Shown: one piece after another, positions 34,367-42,553 of the stretch | How positions within the stretch are numbered: position 1 is the first letter of the stretch | Layout: each line of letters begins with the position of its first letter | Assembly: GCA_016712675.1 (NCBI GenBank) | Contig: JADJQR010000001.1 | Location: forward strand, 372,001 to 436,000 | Direction of reading: 5' to 3' | DNA length: 64,000 nt | Origin: a bacterium | Lineage (GTDB): Bacteria > Krumholzibacteriota > Krumholzibacteriia > LZORAL124-64-63 | Made by a program: the position numbers and the translations under genes | The notes under the pieces: model-generated | The model's database searches: none | Seen by the model: only the letters and a program-made list of their open reading frames with translations | What the model was told of the DNA's origin: nothing

Positions 34367-34837
34367 TCAGGTCAGGCTCTGCGCGTCATCAGCGCGGGTC
34401 TGGTATTCGATCCGGAACGTCTGCGTGGCGCGGCAGAACGACGTCTCGGCCTGCTCGTACTCGAACTTGGTGCCGATCTCGTCAGCGGGGCCGTTGGCCA
34501 GGCCGCCGAAGGTGCCGGCCGCAGCGAGTGAGGCCGTAGTCCAGGCCAGGATCGGATCGGCCGCCTTGTCGGGCTGCGTGCCGGCTCCTGCCTTGGTCAG
34601 AACCTCGACGCTGAGCAGCACCGACCGCCGCACCACGGGGCCGTGGCTGGCCGTGCCCGCCTTAGCATCGCGCATCGACTCGACCGTCTCGATGCCCTGA
34701 TAGACCGTCAGCGCGGGCAGCTGGTCCGCGCTGGGCGAGTCCAGGCGCGTCCGCACTGGAGCGGGAACGCCCACGGGCGCGTTCGTGGCCAGCGCCAGGA
34801 CGGCGGCCGAGACGATCTGCTCGCGGATCGTGGTCAT
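34367..34837 (-). CDS. Putative tail terminator / minor tail U-like protein
   Basis: 156 residues. IREQIVSAAVLAL at the start and PALTVYQGIETVE, SVLLSVEVLTKAG strands fit the alpha/beta fold of tail terminators (lambda gpU-like) that stop tube growth. Assignment is mainly by order: head-tail joining, terminator, tube, chaperones, tape measure. It overlaps the upstream gene by 4 bases. Confidence 0.68.
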   Translation of the reverse strand: MTTIREQIVSAAVLALATNAPVGVPAPVRTRLDSPSADQLPALTVYQGIETVESMRDAKAGTASHGPVVRRSVLLSVEVLTKAGAGTQPDKAADPILAWTTASLAAAGTFGGLANGPADEIGTKFEYEQAETSFCRATQTFRIEYQTRADDAQSLT

Positions 34838-35139
34838 GGTGTCCTCAGCGCAATGCGGACCATGGCACCATCGCCGTAGGGCAGGACCTTCAGGACGACG
34901 TAGGCGGCCCCGCCCACGGTGATCGCTGCCCCCGATTGCAGGCCGGGCAGCACCCCGCTTTGGACGTGGACGATCTCCTCGGCGGACACGACGGCCGGCA
35001 TATCGCCTGCGAGAATCTCGACGACCTCGCGGTCGAACAGTCCCGTCACCGTGGTCCCGCCAAGGGTGACCGCGACGCCGCCACCGGCAGCGGCAAGGTC
35101 AGCCAGGATCGCGGTGATGTCGGACTCGCCGAGGTACAT
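34834..35139 (-). CDS. Putative head-tail joining protein (gpFII-like)
   Basis: 101 residues, beta-rich: VAVTLGGTTVTGLFDREVVE and GAAITVGGAAYVVLKVLPYG. The DGAMVRIAL ending and small size match the Phage_HTJ_2/FII-like proteins that plug the head neck. Position between the capsid-associated genes and the tail terminator supports this. Confidence 0.68.
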   Translation of the reverse strand: MYLGESDITAILADLAAAGGGVAVTLGGTTVTGLFDREVVEILAGDMPAVVSAEEIVHVQSGVLPGLQSGAAITVGGAAYVVLKVLPYGDGAMVRIALRTP

Positions 35140-35142
35140 CGG

Positions 35143-35532
35143 TCAGCTCGCCTTCTTGATCCCGACGAACTCCACGCCGAAGTCGAACGACGGCGTGGTG
35201 CCGGCGATGGTCCCGACCACGCGCAGGTAGCGCTTCACGTCGGAGACGTTCAGCTTCATGACCTTGACGCCGGCCGTCCCGGCCACGTCGGTGACCTGGG
35301 AGAACGCGCCACTGGTCACATCACTGAACGTCGAATTGTCGTCCGAGTGCTGGAGCTTCACGTCGAGCGTCGGCGTGGTTCCGGTGCCGGCCGAGGTGTT
35401 CAGCAGCACCAGGGCGACGCCCTCGTACTCGAGCACGTCGATTCCGGTGCCGGTCAGGGTCGACGTGCGGCGGGCCGCCGTGGCCAGCGCTGCGCCCATG
35501 GTCTGGGCCAGGGCATTGAGAAGGTGGGTCAT
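35143..35532 (-). CDS. Capsid-adjacent beta-rich phage protein
   Basis: 129 residues from ATG 35532. DVKLQHSDDNSTFSDVTSGA, then LNVSDVKRYLRVVGTI, is a pattern found in small proteins beside phage capsid genes. It looks like a beta-sandwich, possibly a capsid decoration or neck protein. No catalytic motif. The product role is not established. Confidence 0.58.
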   Translation of the reverse strand: MTHLLNALAQTMGAALATAARRTSTLTGTGIDVLEYEGVALVLLNTSAGTGTTPTLDVKLQHSDDNSTFSDVTSGAFSQVTDVAGTAGVKVMKLNVSDVKRYLRVVGTIAGTTPSFDFGVEFVGIKKAS

Positions 35533-35536
35533 GCGG

Positions 35537-35842
35537 TTACCTCCCGCCGGCGCGAGGCCGGATTCCGCGCCCCTGGGGCGCCATGGTGTCGGGGTCCCGG
35601 TTCTCAGGGATCGGGTCCCCGTGACTGATGGCGGCAGGCCCGGAGGCCGCGGAAGCCTCCGGACCCGCCTCGAGCACGGACGGGACGACGCGGGCGTAGC
35701 CCATGCGGACCTTCTTGCGCGCTTCCGCGATCGAAAGGTCCTTCGGGGCCACCAGGATCTGGCCGGGGAAGACGTCGTTGCCTTCGCCACCCAGGCAGTG
35801 ACCCGTCGTGACCTCGATGGTGAGCGTGCCTTGCTCCGTCAT
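35537..35842 (-). CDS. Small protein downstream of the major capsid gene
   Basis: 101 residues from ATG 35842. The first 60 residues (LTIEVTTGHCLGGEGND, LSIAEARKKVRMGYARV) are compact; the remainder is a Pro/Gly/Arg-rich tail. It resembles the short proteins that often follow a major capsid gene and help join head proteins, but no family is certain. It is spaced 23 bases after the capsid stop. Confidence 0.55.
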   Translation of the reverse strand: MTEQGTLTIEVTTGHCLGGEGNDVFPGQILVAPKDLSIAEARKKVRMGYARVVPSVLEAGPEASAASGPAAISHGDPIPENRDPDTMAPQGRGIRPRAGGR

Positions 35843-35865
35843 GCGTCTGGTCCCTTCGTGCCCGG

Positions 35866-37845
35866 TTACGACAGCGTCGCGCCGGTGCCCTTGACGAACG
35901 ACTCGCCGCGGCGAACCGCGGTGTCGGCCATCGAGTAGCTGGTGATCAGGATCTGGCCACGAGCGGCCTTGGTGACGACGTCGACGACGATCTCGAGGTC
36001 GTTGCCCCACATGCCGACCAAGAGGTCGTTCCAGTTCCCGAAGACCAGGCCGTGCTCGTTGCTGCCGGCGCCCAGGGTCTTGGAGATCTGGTTCGTGGTG
36101 CGCGCGGGGTAGCCGCCGAGCTCGCCCTCGCGGTAGGTGCCCGACCACAGAAACACGGGGTAGCCGCTGACCAGGGGCGTGCGCTTGAGCACGCCCGCCA
36201 TCAGCGGGGTGGACATCCAGGACAGCGCCCCGAGGTCGGCGTTCTTGTCCGCGACCAGGGCGGGCATCGTGGTGATGTCCGTCAGGTCGGGCACGCCGCC
36301 CACGGCATGGGACTGCACGTCGGCCGCGCCGTAGATCCCGACCGGCTGCTTGTCCGTGCCTTTGCCGTGCAGCGCGCCGAGATCGAGGGCCAGGCCGTGG
36401 CCGGTCGCCAGGTCACTGCGGATGTCCGCCTCGACGTCGATCGAGGACATCACCAGCAGCTGCCGCGGGATCTGCACCTGGCCGATCAGGGTCTTGGGCG
36501 AGAGGGACACGTAGCCGTACGCAGGCTCGGACTGGGGAGCGTCGCTCGGCGGGTTCTCCTCCATCCAGGTCACGCTCGGAGCGCCGGTCTTCTTGTTGAA
36601 GTAGACCACCCCCTGCAGGCCGGGATAGAGCTTGGCGCCAGCGACCAGCACCAGCGCGCGGTTGCGCAGCAGATCGATCATGTCGGGCATGACCTGCTGG
36701 CCGACGAGCGTCGCGCCGCCGGTGGGCTGGGCCGTGCCCAGCACTCGCTGCTGATCGTCCTCGCTCAGACGCCACGGCACCAGCACGCCGCCGTGGTCGG
36801 CGCCGGTGCGGTGCTTGGTGAGCTCCTCGTGGACCTCGGCCTCCAGGCCGTCGTACCGGCTGCGCTTGCCGTCCATCAGCTCGGCCTGCATGCGGATGGC
36901 GCGGTGGATGGAGTAGCGCTTCTTGTCCCGGACCGGCATCGCCGCCAGGGCCTCGGCCGCGGGCTGGGCGTGGCCGTGGGTGCGGACGGCATTCAGGATC
37001 TCGCGCGAGACCTGGTCGGGGCTGAGGCCCTGACGGATCCAGCCGGACGCCTTGTCGGTCACGCCGTGGGCCTGGGCCATATCCATGATCTCGGCCGCCT
37101 CGGCGCCGCGATCGCGAGCCTGGACGAAGGTGGGTGCCGGCGCAGCCGCCGCCGACCCGACCTGGGTCTCGGTGCCCGGCGCGGGCGTGGTGACCGCGGT
37201 GGGCGGGGTTCCTGCATCGACACTCATGGTTCGTACTCCTTCGGTGGCGGTCTCTTCGATCGTGAACTCGACCAGGTCGAGGTCGGCCGCGGCGCGGGTG
37301 CGCCCGAAGCCGACCTTGTGGTCAGCGGGGATGGGTTCGGTGGAGACTTCGTAGGGCATCCAGCGGCAGCGGTAGGTGGCGACGCCGGTCTTCTTGTCCT
37401 TGGCCACCATCTCCATCGACAGGACCTGGTAGCCGACCGACACGGTCTTGATGTGCCCCTCGCGGAGCATCGTTTCCTGCTCTTGGCCCAGGGGGATCGA
37501 CGAGAAGCTCGCCTGGCCGCGCAGGCGCCCCCTCTTCTCGTCGATCTCGATGTCGTTCACCGAGCCGAAGTGCAGGAGCCGCTGGTGGGACTTGATCAGG
37601 GGAAGGCCGTTCTTGGCCCTGGTGAGGTCCACGTCGCCGGTCACGTGGGACAGGACCTCGTCGTACTCCTCAAAGGTGTCCCAGGAGAAGCGGCGGACGG
37701 GCACCTCGCTGGAGAACGAGACGGGGTAGAGGCGGACCTGGCCGTCTTCGCCGTCAGCGCGAGACTCGACTTCGACCTCGAAGTCCCGGTACTGGATCCG
37801 CGGCACCTTGACCGTGCGCGTGTTGATGGCAGTCGGTGTGCTCAT
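35866..37845 (-). CDS. Prohead protease-major capsid protein fusion
   Basis: 659 residues, longer than either protein alone. Residues about 1-200 are an S78-type prohead protease: SHQRLLHFGSVNDIEID carries the catalytic His, followed by the VSVGYQVLSME strand with the catalytic Ser. After a Pro/Thr/Ala linker (about 215-245) comes an HK97-type delta/scaffold helix region and then the capsid fold (LLRNRALVLVAGAKLYPG, SSIDVEADIRSDLATGHGLA, GKGTDKQPVGIYG). The protease is expected to cut itself and the N-terminus off during maturation. First gene of the leftward operon. Confidence 0.88.
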   Translation of the reverse strand: MSTPTAINTRTVKVPRIQYRDFEVEVESRADGEDGQVRLYPVSFSSEVPVRRFSWDTFEEYDEVLSHVTGDVDLTRAKNGLPLIKSHQRLLHFGSVNDIEIDEKRGRLRGQASFSSIPLGQEQETMLREGHIKTVSVGYQVLSMEMVAKDKKTGVATYRCRWMPYEVSTEPIPADHKVGFGRTRAAADLDLVEFTIEETATEGVRTMSVDAGTPPTAVTTPAPGTETQVGSAAAAPAPTFVQARDRGAEAAEIMDMAQAHGVTDKASGWIRQGLSPDQVSREILNAVRTHGHAQPAAEALAAMPVRDKKRYSIHRAIRMQAELMDGKRSRYDGLEAEVHEELTKHRTGADHGGVLVPWRLSEDDQQRVLGTAQPTGGATLVGQQVMPDMIDLLRNRALVLVAGAKLYPGLQGVVYFNKKTGAPSVTWMEENPPSDAPQSEPAYGYVSLSPKTLIGQVQIPRQLLVMSSIDVEADIRSDLATGHGLALDLGALHGKGTDKQPVGIYGAADVQSHAVGGVPDLTDITTMPALVADKNADLGALSWMSTPLMAGVLKRTPLVSGYPVFLWSGTYREGELGGYPARTTNQISKTLGAGSNEHGLVFGNWNDLLVGMWGNDLEIVVDVVTKAARGQILITSYSMADTAVRRGESFVKGTGATLS

Positions 37846-37874
37846 GCATCCAGTAGTGCTGCATTCGCGAAAGC

Positions 37875-37907
37875 TCGACCAATCTAAATGTCATTTAGAT
37901 TGGTCGA
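37875..37907. promoter_or_regulatory. Perfect 33-bp palindrome between capsid and portal operons
   Basis: TCGACCAATCTAAATG and CATTTAGATTGGTCGA are exact 16-base inverted repeats around one central T, in the 90-base gap between divergent genes. It can act as an operator shared by both late operons or, as RNA, a hairpin in either leader. A long perfect palindrome can also be a recombination or resolution site. Confidence 0.7.
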
Positions 37908-37935
37908 CTTCTGCGCAGGGTGGCACCGTGAGCGT

Positions 37936-38493
37936 ATGGCACAAGAACTCGCAAACCTCCCCGATCAGTTCGCCGCCGGCACGACCGTCTGTTACCGCAG
38001 ACGGCTTGCCGACTATCTAGCGTCCGATGGGTGGACGCTGCGGCTCCATCTGGCCGGCGCGAGCGTCCTGGCCAAGACCGCCGTTGCGGACGGAGACGAC
38101 TTCGTCGTCACCATCGCTGCCGCCGATACGGCCGGCGGGTTCGCCCCTGGGTTCTACAAGTGGGTGGAGCGGGTCTCGAACGCGGGCGGCGAGGTCTATG
38201 AAGTCGCTACCGGGTCGGTCACCGTGCTGCCGAACCTGGCCGAGGCCACCGAGGGCAGCGAACAGGAGTGGATCGAGCGAGCGGTCGTGGCGCTGCGCGC
38301 CCATATCGAGGGCCGCCTGCCGGCAGGGATGGAGAGCTATCAAATCGCCGGTCGGGTGGTCGCCAAGATGCCGGTCAAGGAGGCGGTCGGCCTCCTGACC
38401 AACCTCGAGTCCCGCCTGGCCAGCCTCAAGAACCCCGGATTCGTCACCCGGCCGGTCCTCGTGTCGTTCACCGGACCCGGGTTCGAGCGATGA
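37936..38493 (+). CDS. Phage head/neck protein of unknown function
   Basis: 185 residues from ATG 37936; an in-frame ATG at 37888 lies inside the palindrome and is unlikely. The N-terminal half is beta-rich (LRLHLAGASVLAKTAVADGD, FYKWVERVSNAGGEVYEVAT) and the C-terminal half helical (EWIERAVVALRAHIEG). This plan matches small proteins lying between terminase and portal in other phages, perhaps a head completion protein. The stop overlaps the portal start (ATGA). RBS is weak. Confidence 0.6.
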   Translation: MAQELANLPDQFAAGTTVCYRRRLADYLASDGWTLRLHLAGASVLAKTAVADGDDFVVTIAAADTAGGFAPGFYKWVERVSNAGGEVYEVATGSVTVLPNLAEATEGSEQEWIERAVVALRAHIEGRLPAGMESYQIAGRVVAKMPVKEAVGLLTNLESRLASLKNPGFVTRPVLVSFTGPGFER

Positions 38494-40001
38494 AGAGGCC
38501 GCTCCACCAGCGCCTCAGCCGCGCCATCCAACTTGCCTGGCGCGAAATCCGTGGCCAGCGCGGCGCCTTCGACGGTGCTGGTGTCCACCGCCTGCTCTTG
38601 GACTGGATCGCCCAGGCCCGGTCCGCGGACGACGAGATCCGTGGCGATCTTAGACTTCTGCGCGCACGGGCCCGTGAGCTCGGCCGCAATAACAGCTACG
38701 TCAAACGCTACTTCCGGCTGCTGGTGAACAACGTGATCGGCCCGATGGGGATCAAGCTCCAGGCCCAAGTCTGGGCGGGCGACCAGCCCGACACCAAAGC
38801 CAACACCGCTATCGATGCCGCCTGGAACGCCTGGGCCAACTCGCCGGTCACCGTTGACGGCAAGCTAACCCTGCGCCGCTTCGAGAAGCTGGTCCTCAAG
38901 ACCGTGGCCTGTGACGGCGAGGCCTTCGTCCGCCTGTGGCGGGGGTTCGAAGGCAATCCCCATGGCCTGGCCCTGCAGGCGATCGACGCCGACCTGATCG
39001 ACGAGACGTTCAATCGCCCCCGTCGCGGCACCCAAAACGAGATCCGCATGGGCGTCGAAATCGACGCCATCGGCCGCGCGGTCGGCTACTGGGTCTGGAA
39101 TGCCGTGGGCACCGACCTGGTGCGGGAGCGCTACTTCGTCTCTGCGAACGAGATGCTCCACCTGTATGACCCCGAACGGGTGAACCAGACCCGCGGCGTG
39201 ACATGGGTCCACGCGGTCATGGTCCCGGCGCACATGCTGAATGCCTACGAGGAGAGCGAGGCGGTTGCAGCCAGGATCGGCGCCTCGAAGATGGGGCTGT
39301 TCGAAAAGCGGGCGGACTCACTGGCCGGAGATCTGTCGAGTGACCCCAGGCCGGCGACGATGGAGGCCAACCCCGGCACCTTCGAGATCGTCCCCGACGG
39401 CTACGAGTTCAAGGCATGGGAGCCTGACCATCCTACGGCGCAGTTCCCGGCGTTCATCAAGCAGATGCTGCGGAAGATCGCCTCGGGGTTCAGCGTCTTC
39501 TACAACGTGCTGGCCAACGACGCCGAGGGCGTCAGCTACTCCACCATGCGGAGCTTCGCCCTGGTTGAACGGGACGACTGGCGGTCCATCCAGCAGGACT
39601 TCATCGACATGTGGCGCCGGCCGCTTTACACGGCCTGGCTCGGCATGGCGCTGCTCACGGGCAGCCTGAAGCTCCCCTCCCGCGATCCCGCCCGTTACAT
39701 GGCCGTCCGGCATCGCCCCCGTGGCTGGCAGTGGATCGACCCCGAAAAGGAAGCCCGGGCCGCGGTGATCTCGATCCAGAACGGTCTCGGGACGAGAACC
39801 GGCTTCCTGGCTGAGAAGGGGGAGGACATCGAGGACGTCTTCGCGGAACTGGCCCGGGAGAAGGCGTTGGCCGAGGAATACGGGATCAGCGTCTCCGGTG
39901 AAGTGGCGGCGAGCCAGAAGGAGCCGGAGGACGAGACCGACGACGTTGCCAGCGGCGACGATACAGGCAAGAAGAGCGTGAGTGCGCACGTCGCCCGCTG
40001 A
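38490..40001 (+). CDS. Phage portal protein, lambda gpB type
   Basis: 503 residues from ATG 38490. RELGRNNSYVKRYFRLLVNN, then VIGPMGIKLQAQ, and IDADLIDETFNRP, HLYDPERVNQTRGVTWVHAV are hallmark lambda-portal segments. The stem region lies near 330-380 and the tail is acidic (PEDETDDVASGDD). The dodecameric ring is the DNA entry/exit channel and matches the GpA-type terminase at 7-9 kb. Unusually it points away from the capsid-tail operon and is about 30 kb from the terminase. Confidence 0.94.
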   Translation: MKRPLHQRLSRAIQLAWREIRGQRGAFDGAGVHRLLLDWIAQARSADDEIRGDLRLLRARARELGRNNSYVKRYFRLLVNNVIGPMGIKLQAQVWAGDQPDTKANTAIDAAWNAWANSPVTVDGKLTLRRFEKLVLKTVACDGEAFVRLWRGFEGNPHGLALQAIDADLIDETFNRPRRGTQNEIRMGVEIDAIGRAVGYWVWNAVGTDLVRERYFVSANEMLHLYDPERVNQTRGVTWVHAVMVPAHMLNAYEESEAVAARIGASKMGLFEKRADSLAGDLSSDPRPATMEANPGTFEIVPDGYEFKAWEPDHPTAQFPAFIKQMLRKIASGFSVFYNVLANDAEGVSYSTMRSFALVERDDWRSIQQDFIDMWRRPLYTAWLGMALLTGSLKLPSRDPARYMAVRHRPRGWQWIDPEKEARAAVISIQNGLGTRTGFLAEKGEDIEDVFAELAREKALAEEYGISVSGEVAASQKEPEDETDDVASGDDTGKKSVSAHVAR

Positions 40002-40058
40002 TGGCGCGGCGCAACCGATGGGTGCCCTGAAACCAGGGCGGAAGCGAAAGGTGGAGTC

Positions 40059-40433
40059 GTGAGGAAGATCGTCATCTGTCTGCTGCTGATCGTGGCCGTC
40101 GCGTGGCCCCCTCTGCCTGGTCTGGCCGCGCAGGACGGGGCCCGGGCCGGTATCACCGGCTGGGTGCCATTCTACGGCACTGGCCAGGTGGGATCGAAGC
40201 GAGCGCACATCCTCGACATGTACGCGCTGCCCGACTTGGGAGCCGTCTCCATGTCGTTTTGGACCTACAACGCTGCGTCGAACACGTGGTCGAAGCTCAA
40301 GCCGAAGGTGGCCCTGGGCGACACGGCCTTCACGCTGAGAGAGGGATTGCCTGTCCGCTTCATCTTCGAGCCGAACGCTCCGGACGCGGCCTTTCTCTCG
40401 GGTGATGGGCGAGCGGACCTGATGTGGGAGTGA
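40059..40433 (+). CDS. Secreted phage protein, unknown
   Basis: 124 residues from GTG with GGTGGAG upstream. A signal peptide (IVICLLLIVAVAWPPLPGLAAQ) precedes a compact mature part (GWVPFYGTGQVGSKR, MSFWTYNAASNTWSKLK). A GCCCTG-AAAC-CAGGGC mini-hairpin lies 20 bases upstream. It opens a run of five lysis-region genes, so a cell-envelope role at lysis or superinfection is possible. No family is recognised. Confidence 0.55.
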   Translation: MRKIVICLLLIVAVAWPPLPGLAAQDGARAGITGWVPFYGTGQVGSKRAHILDMYALPDLGAVSMSFWTYNAASNTWSKLKPKVALGDTAFTLREGLPVRFIFEPNAPDAAFLSGDGRADLMWE

Positions 40434-40438
40434 CCGCC

Positions 40439-40936
40439 ATGCGATCTCAGGTTTGCTGGCTGGTCGTCTTCTGCTTGGCCGCGGTGGCGGTGCCCCCGGT
40501 CGCCTGTGCGCAGTACGGAGGCGCTTTGCACAGCGGTGGCTGGGCCAACGGCATGGGTGTGCCCCTGCCGGCGCGTTTGGTGGCGACCGCGTCGCCACCC
40601 GTCACTCTGGTAATGTCGCCTCCAGCGTCATACCAAGCCGGCGGCATCAATGCCTACGCTTACGTGTATCTCAACGCTCCGCTGTCCGAAGCCAGAGCGA
40701 GGGCGAGGATCATCCGGATCAGCGACTCCGTGGTCGTGTCGACGAGCGGTTGGACGATTCCGTCGAACAACCGAGTGACCATGACCGGCCTCACGGTCGG
40801 GACAACCTACCGCGTCGAGATCGAACTCGAGGCACTGACACCCGCGTGGCTAAGCGTGCCCTGGGCCACGTTGATCGCCTCGTACGTTCAGCCGGACAAG
40901 TACAGCCCACCGTTCGATTGGGTGCTGGAGTCCTAG
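40439..40936 (+). CDS. Secreted phage protein with FN3-like beta fold
   Basis: 165 residues from ATG 40439 (a GTG at 40424 is an alternative start). The signal peptide (CWLVVFCLAAVAVPPVACAQ) is followed by alternating strands, including MTGLTVGTTYRVEIELEAL, the fibronectin-III G-strand pattern. Such envelope-exposed proteins in lysis clusters may help attachment or act as lysogenic conversion factors. Function not known. Confidence 0.55.
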   Translation: MRSQVCWLVVFCLAAVAVPPVACAQYGGALHSGGWANGMGVPLPARLVATASPPVTLVMSPPASYQAGGINAYAYVYLNAPLSEARARARIIRISDSVVVSTSGWTIPSNNRVTMTGLTVGTTYRVEIELEALTPAWLSVPWATLIASYVQPDKYSPPFDWVLES

Positions 40937-40958
40937 TGACAGCGCAGAAGGAGATTCG

Positions 40959-41318
40959 ATGGAGATGGCATTCGAGGTAGCCCGCAATTTCGGACTCGGC
41001 GGGCTGGGGCTGATGGCGACGATGATGGCCGTGAAGCTGGCCATCCAGGCCGTCGACCTTGCGCGGAACCAGGTCTGGCGGCGGAACGGCAGCAACGGCA
41101 CGAAGGTCGCCTTCGAGGAACTCAAGGTCGTCTGCCCGCTGGCGCCGGGACGCCACTCCCTGGACGACGTCCACGAGGTCCTGATCCAGATCCGCAGCGG
41201 CATGGAGCGTCTCAACGAGACCCAGAAGGTGATCGAGACGGACATGAAGGACCGCAGCCAGCGCCTTTGCGACATCCTCAGCGCGCTACGTCTAGAATTG
41301 GCCCGAAGGGAGGGTTGA
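40959..41318 (+). CDS. Membrane protein in lysis cluster (spanin/holin candidate)
   Basis: 119 residues with one N-terminal membrane helix (GGLGLMATMMAVKLAIQAVD, about 13-32) and a long charged helical tail (MERLNETQKVIETDMKDR). That layout (single N-terminal helix, periplasmic coiled coil) resembles Rz-type spanins as well as small phage membrane proteins. It overlaps the endolysin region directly: the stop is 2 bases before the GTG of the lysozyme. Confidence 0.55.
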   Translation: MEMAFEVARNFGLGGLGLMATMMAVKLAIQAVDLARNQVWRRNGSNGTKVAFEELKVVCPLAPGRHSLDDVHEVLIQIRSGMERLNETQKVIETDMKDRSQRLCDILSALRLELARREG

Positions 41319-41319
41319 G

Positions 41320-41814
41320 GTGACCAGCAGAGAACTGTTCGACCGCGCTATCGAAGTCGTCCTCGAGCACGAGGGGGACATCTACACCGACAACCCCGTC
41401 GATCACGGCGGCGCGACACGGTTTGGGATCGCCCAGCGCTGGAATCCCGACCTGGACGTCAAGAACCTGACCCGGGCCCAGGCGATCGAGATCTACTGGG
41501 AGCGCTACTGGCATGGCCACCGGTACGAGTTCCTGCCAGAAGTGATCGCAATCAAGGTGTTCGATCTGGCCGTCAACCTGGGGCACCAGGCCGCGGTGAC
41601 CTGCCTGCAGCGGGCTCTTCATGCTTGCGGTCTGCGGGTGGCACTCGACGGTCGCCTCGGAGCTGAGACGTGCGGAGCCGCGAGGCGGGCCGACCCGGCA
41701 GCGCTGATGGCGGCGCTGCGATCAGAAGCGGCAGGAGAATACAGGCTCCGGGTCGCCCGGAGCGCAGACCAGGTTGTGTTCCAGGGCGGCTGGTTGAACC
41801 GGGCCTACGCCTGA
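41320..41814 (+). CDS. Endolysin, glycoside hydrolase family 108 lysozyme
   Basis: 164 residues from GTG preceded by GAAGGGAGG. LEHEGDIYTDNPVDHGGATR carries the catalytic Glu of the EGG-type motif, here EHEGD. FDLAVNLGHQAAVTCLQRAL and VALDGRLGAETCGA form the C-terminal peptidoglycan-binding part, as in ZliS-like lysozymes. No signal peptide, so export depends on the holin just downstream. It cleaves murein glycan strands at lysis. Confidence 0.88.
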   Translation: MTSRELFDRAIEVVLEHEGDIYTDNPVDHGGATRFGIAQRWNPDLDVKNLTRAQAIEIYWERYWHGHRYEFLPEVIAIKVFDLAVNLGHQAAVTCLQRALHACGLRVALDGRLGAETCGAARRADPAALMAALRSEAAGEYRLRVARSADQVVFQGGWLNRAYA

Positions 41815-41825
41815 AAGGAGACGCG

Positions 41826-42227
41826 ATGGTAGGCGAAATTCTGGGCATCCTGGGGAAGGTCGCCGGTTCGGTTGCGGACCGGATCTTCCCCGATCCCGAG
41901 CACGAGCTGAGGCGGATCGAGCTTCAGCAGGCGCTCCAGGCGGCGGTTCTGGAGCGGTCCTCCGAGATCGAACGGGCGGCCTCCGAGGTCGTCAAGTCCG
42001 AGGCGCAGGGCCAGAGTTGGCTGCAGCGCACCTGGCGGCCGATTACGATGCTCACCTTCGTGGCGCTGATCGTGGCCCGGTGGCTGGGGTGGTCGACTCC
42101 GAACCTGGGCGAAGCCGAGGTCCTGAAGCTGTGGGACATCGTCGAGATCGGACTGGGCGGGTACGTCATCGGGCGGTCGGCGGAGAAGGTGTTGCCGGGA
42201 ATCGTTGAGTCGCTGAAGAAGAGCTGA
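41826..42227 (+). CDS. Holin, 3TM/GTA type
   Basis: 133 residues; RBS AAAGGAG. The N-terminal amphipathic LGILGKVAGSVADRIFPDP, then WLQRTWRPITMLTFVALIVA and VEIGLGGYVIGRSAEKVLPG, is the standard Phage_holin_3TM plan of GTA-type holins: charged ELRRIELQQAL helix, conserved WRPI, then membrane segments. It releases the GH108 endolysin 11 bases upstream. It is the last gene of the plus-strand late operon. Confidence 0.88.
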   Translation: MVGEILGILGKVAGSVADRIFPDPEHELRRIELQQALQAAVLERSSEIERAASEVVKSEAQGQSWLQRTWRPITMLTFVALIVARWLGWSTPNLGEAEVLKLWDIVEIGLGGYVIGRSAEKVLPGIVESLKKS

Positions 42228-42553
42228 TGCAGTCACCCGACTGTGGCGAGCGCTTCGGCCCCCGGGAGGTGACCGTTTTCGATGTTCCCTCGCGGCCGGA
42301 TTGGGGACGCGGTGCGGACAATGATCCGGGCACAGGACGGGAACGACCTGGGCGGGCACGCGCTTCGCGTGAACGAGGCACGGAACCGTCCGCGAATGGG
42401 CGGCACTTGTGACGGCGGCAACCGCGTTGCACCTAATTGTTGCAAAGACAATGGATTACAAAGACAACATTGGGCTCCTTGTGCGCGGAGCGCGGGAAAG
42501 GACGGAGCGACTGCCGGTTGTGTTGACCAATGCCGTCGGCTATCTTCGTTCCC
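42228..42553. other. Gap between holin and restriction gene with direct repeats
   Basis: 326 bases. Two copies of CAAAGACAA at 42443-42451 and 42459-42467 (16-base period) lie in an AT-rich patch before the restriction gene and could be a promoter or controller site. A short open frame (42451-42591) overlaps the restriction gene start without a ribosome site. No other structure is seen. Confidence 0.5.

Noticed and set aside
36052-37887. 611-codon frame opposite the protease-capsid gene
   Set aside because: Antisense shadow; Arg/His/Gly-rich with no fold pattern, while the minus-strand reading has clear capsid motifs.
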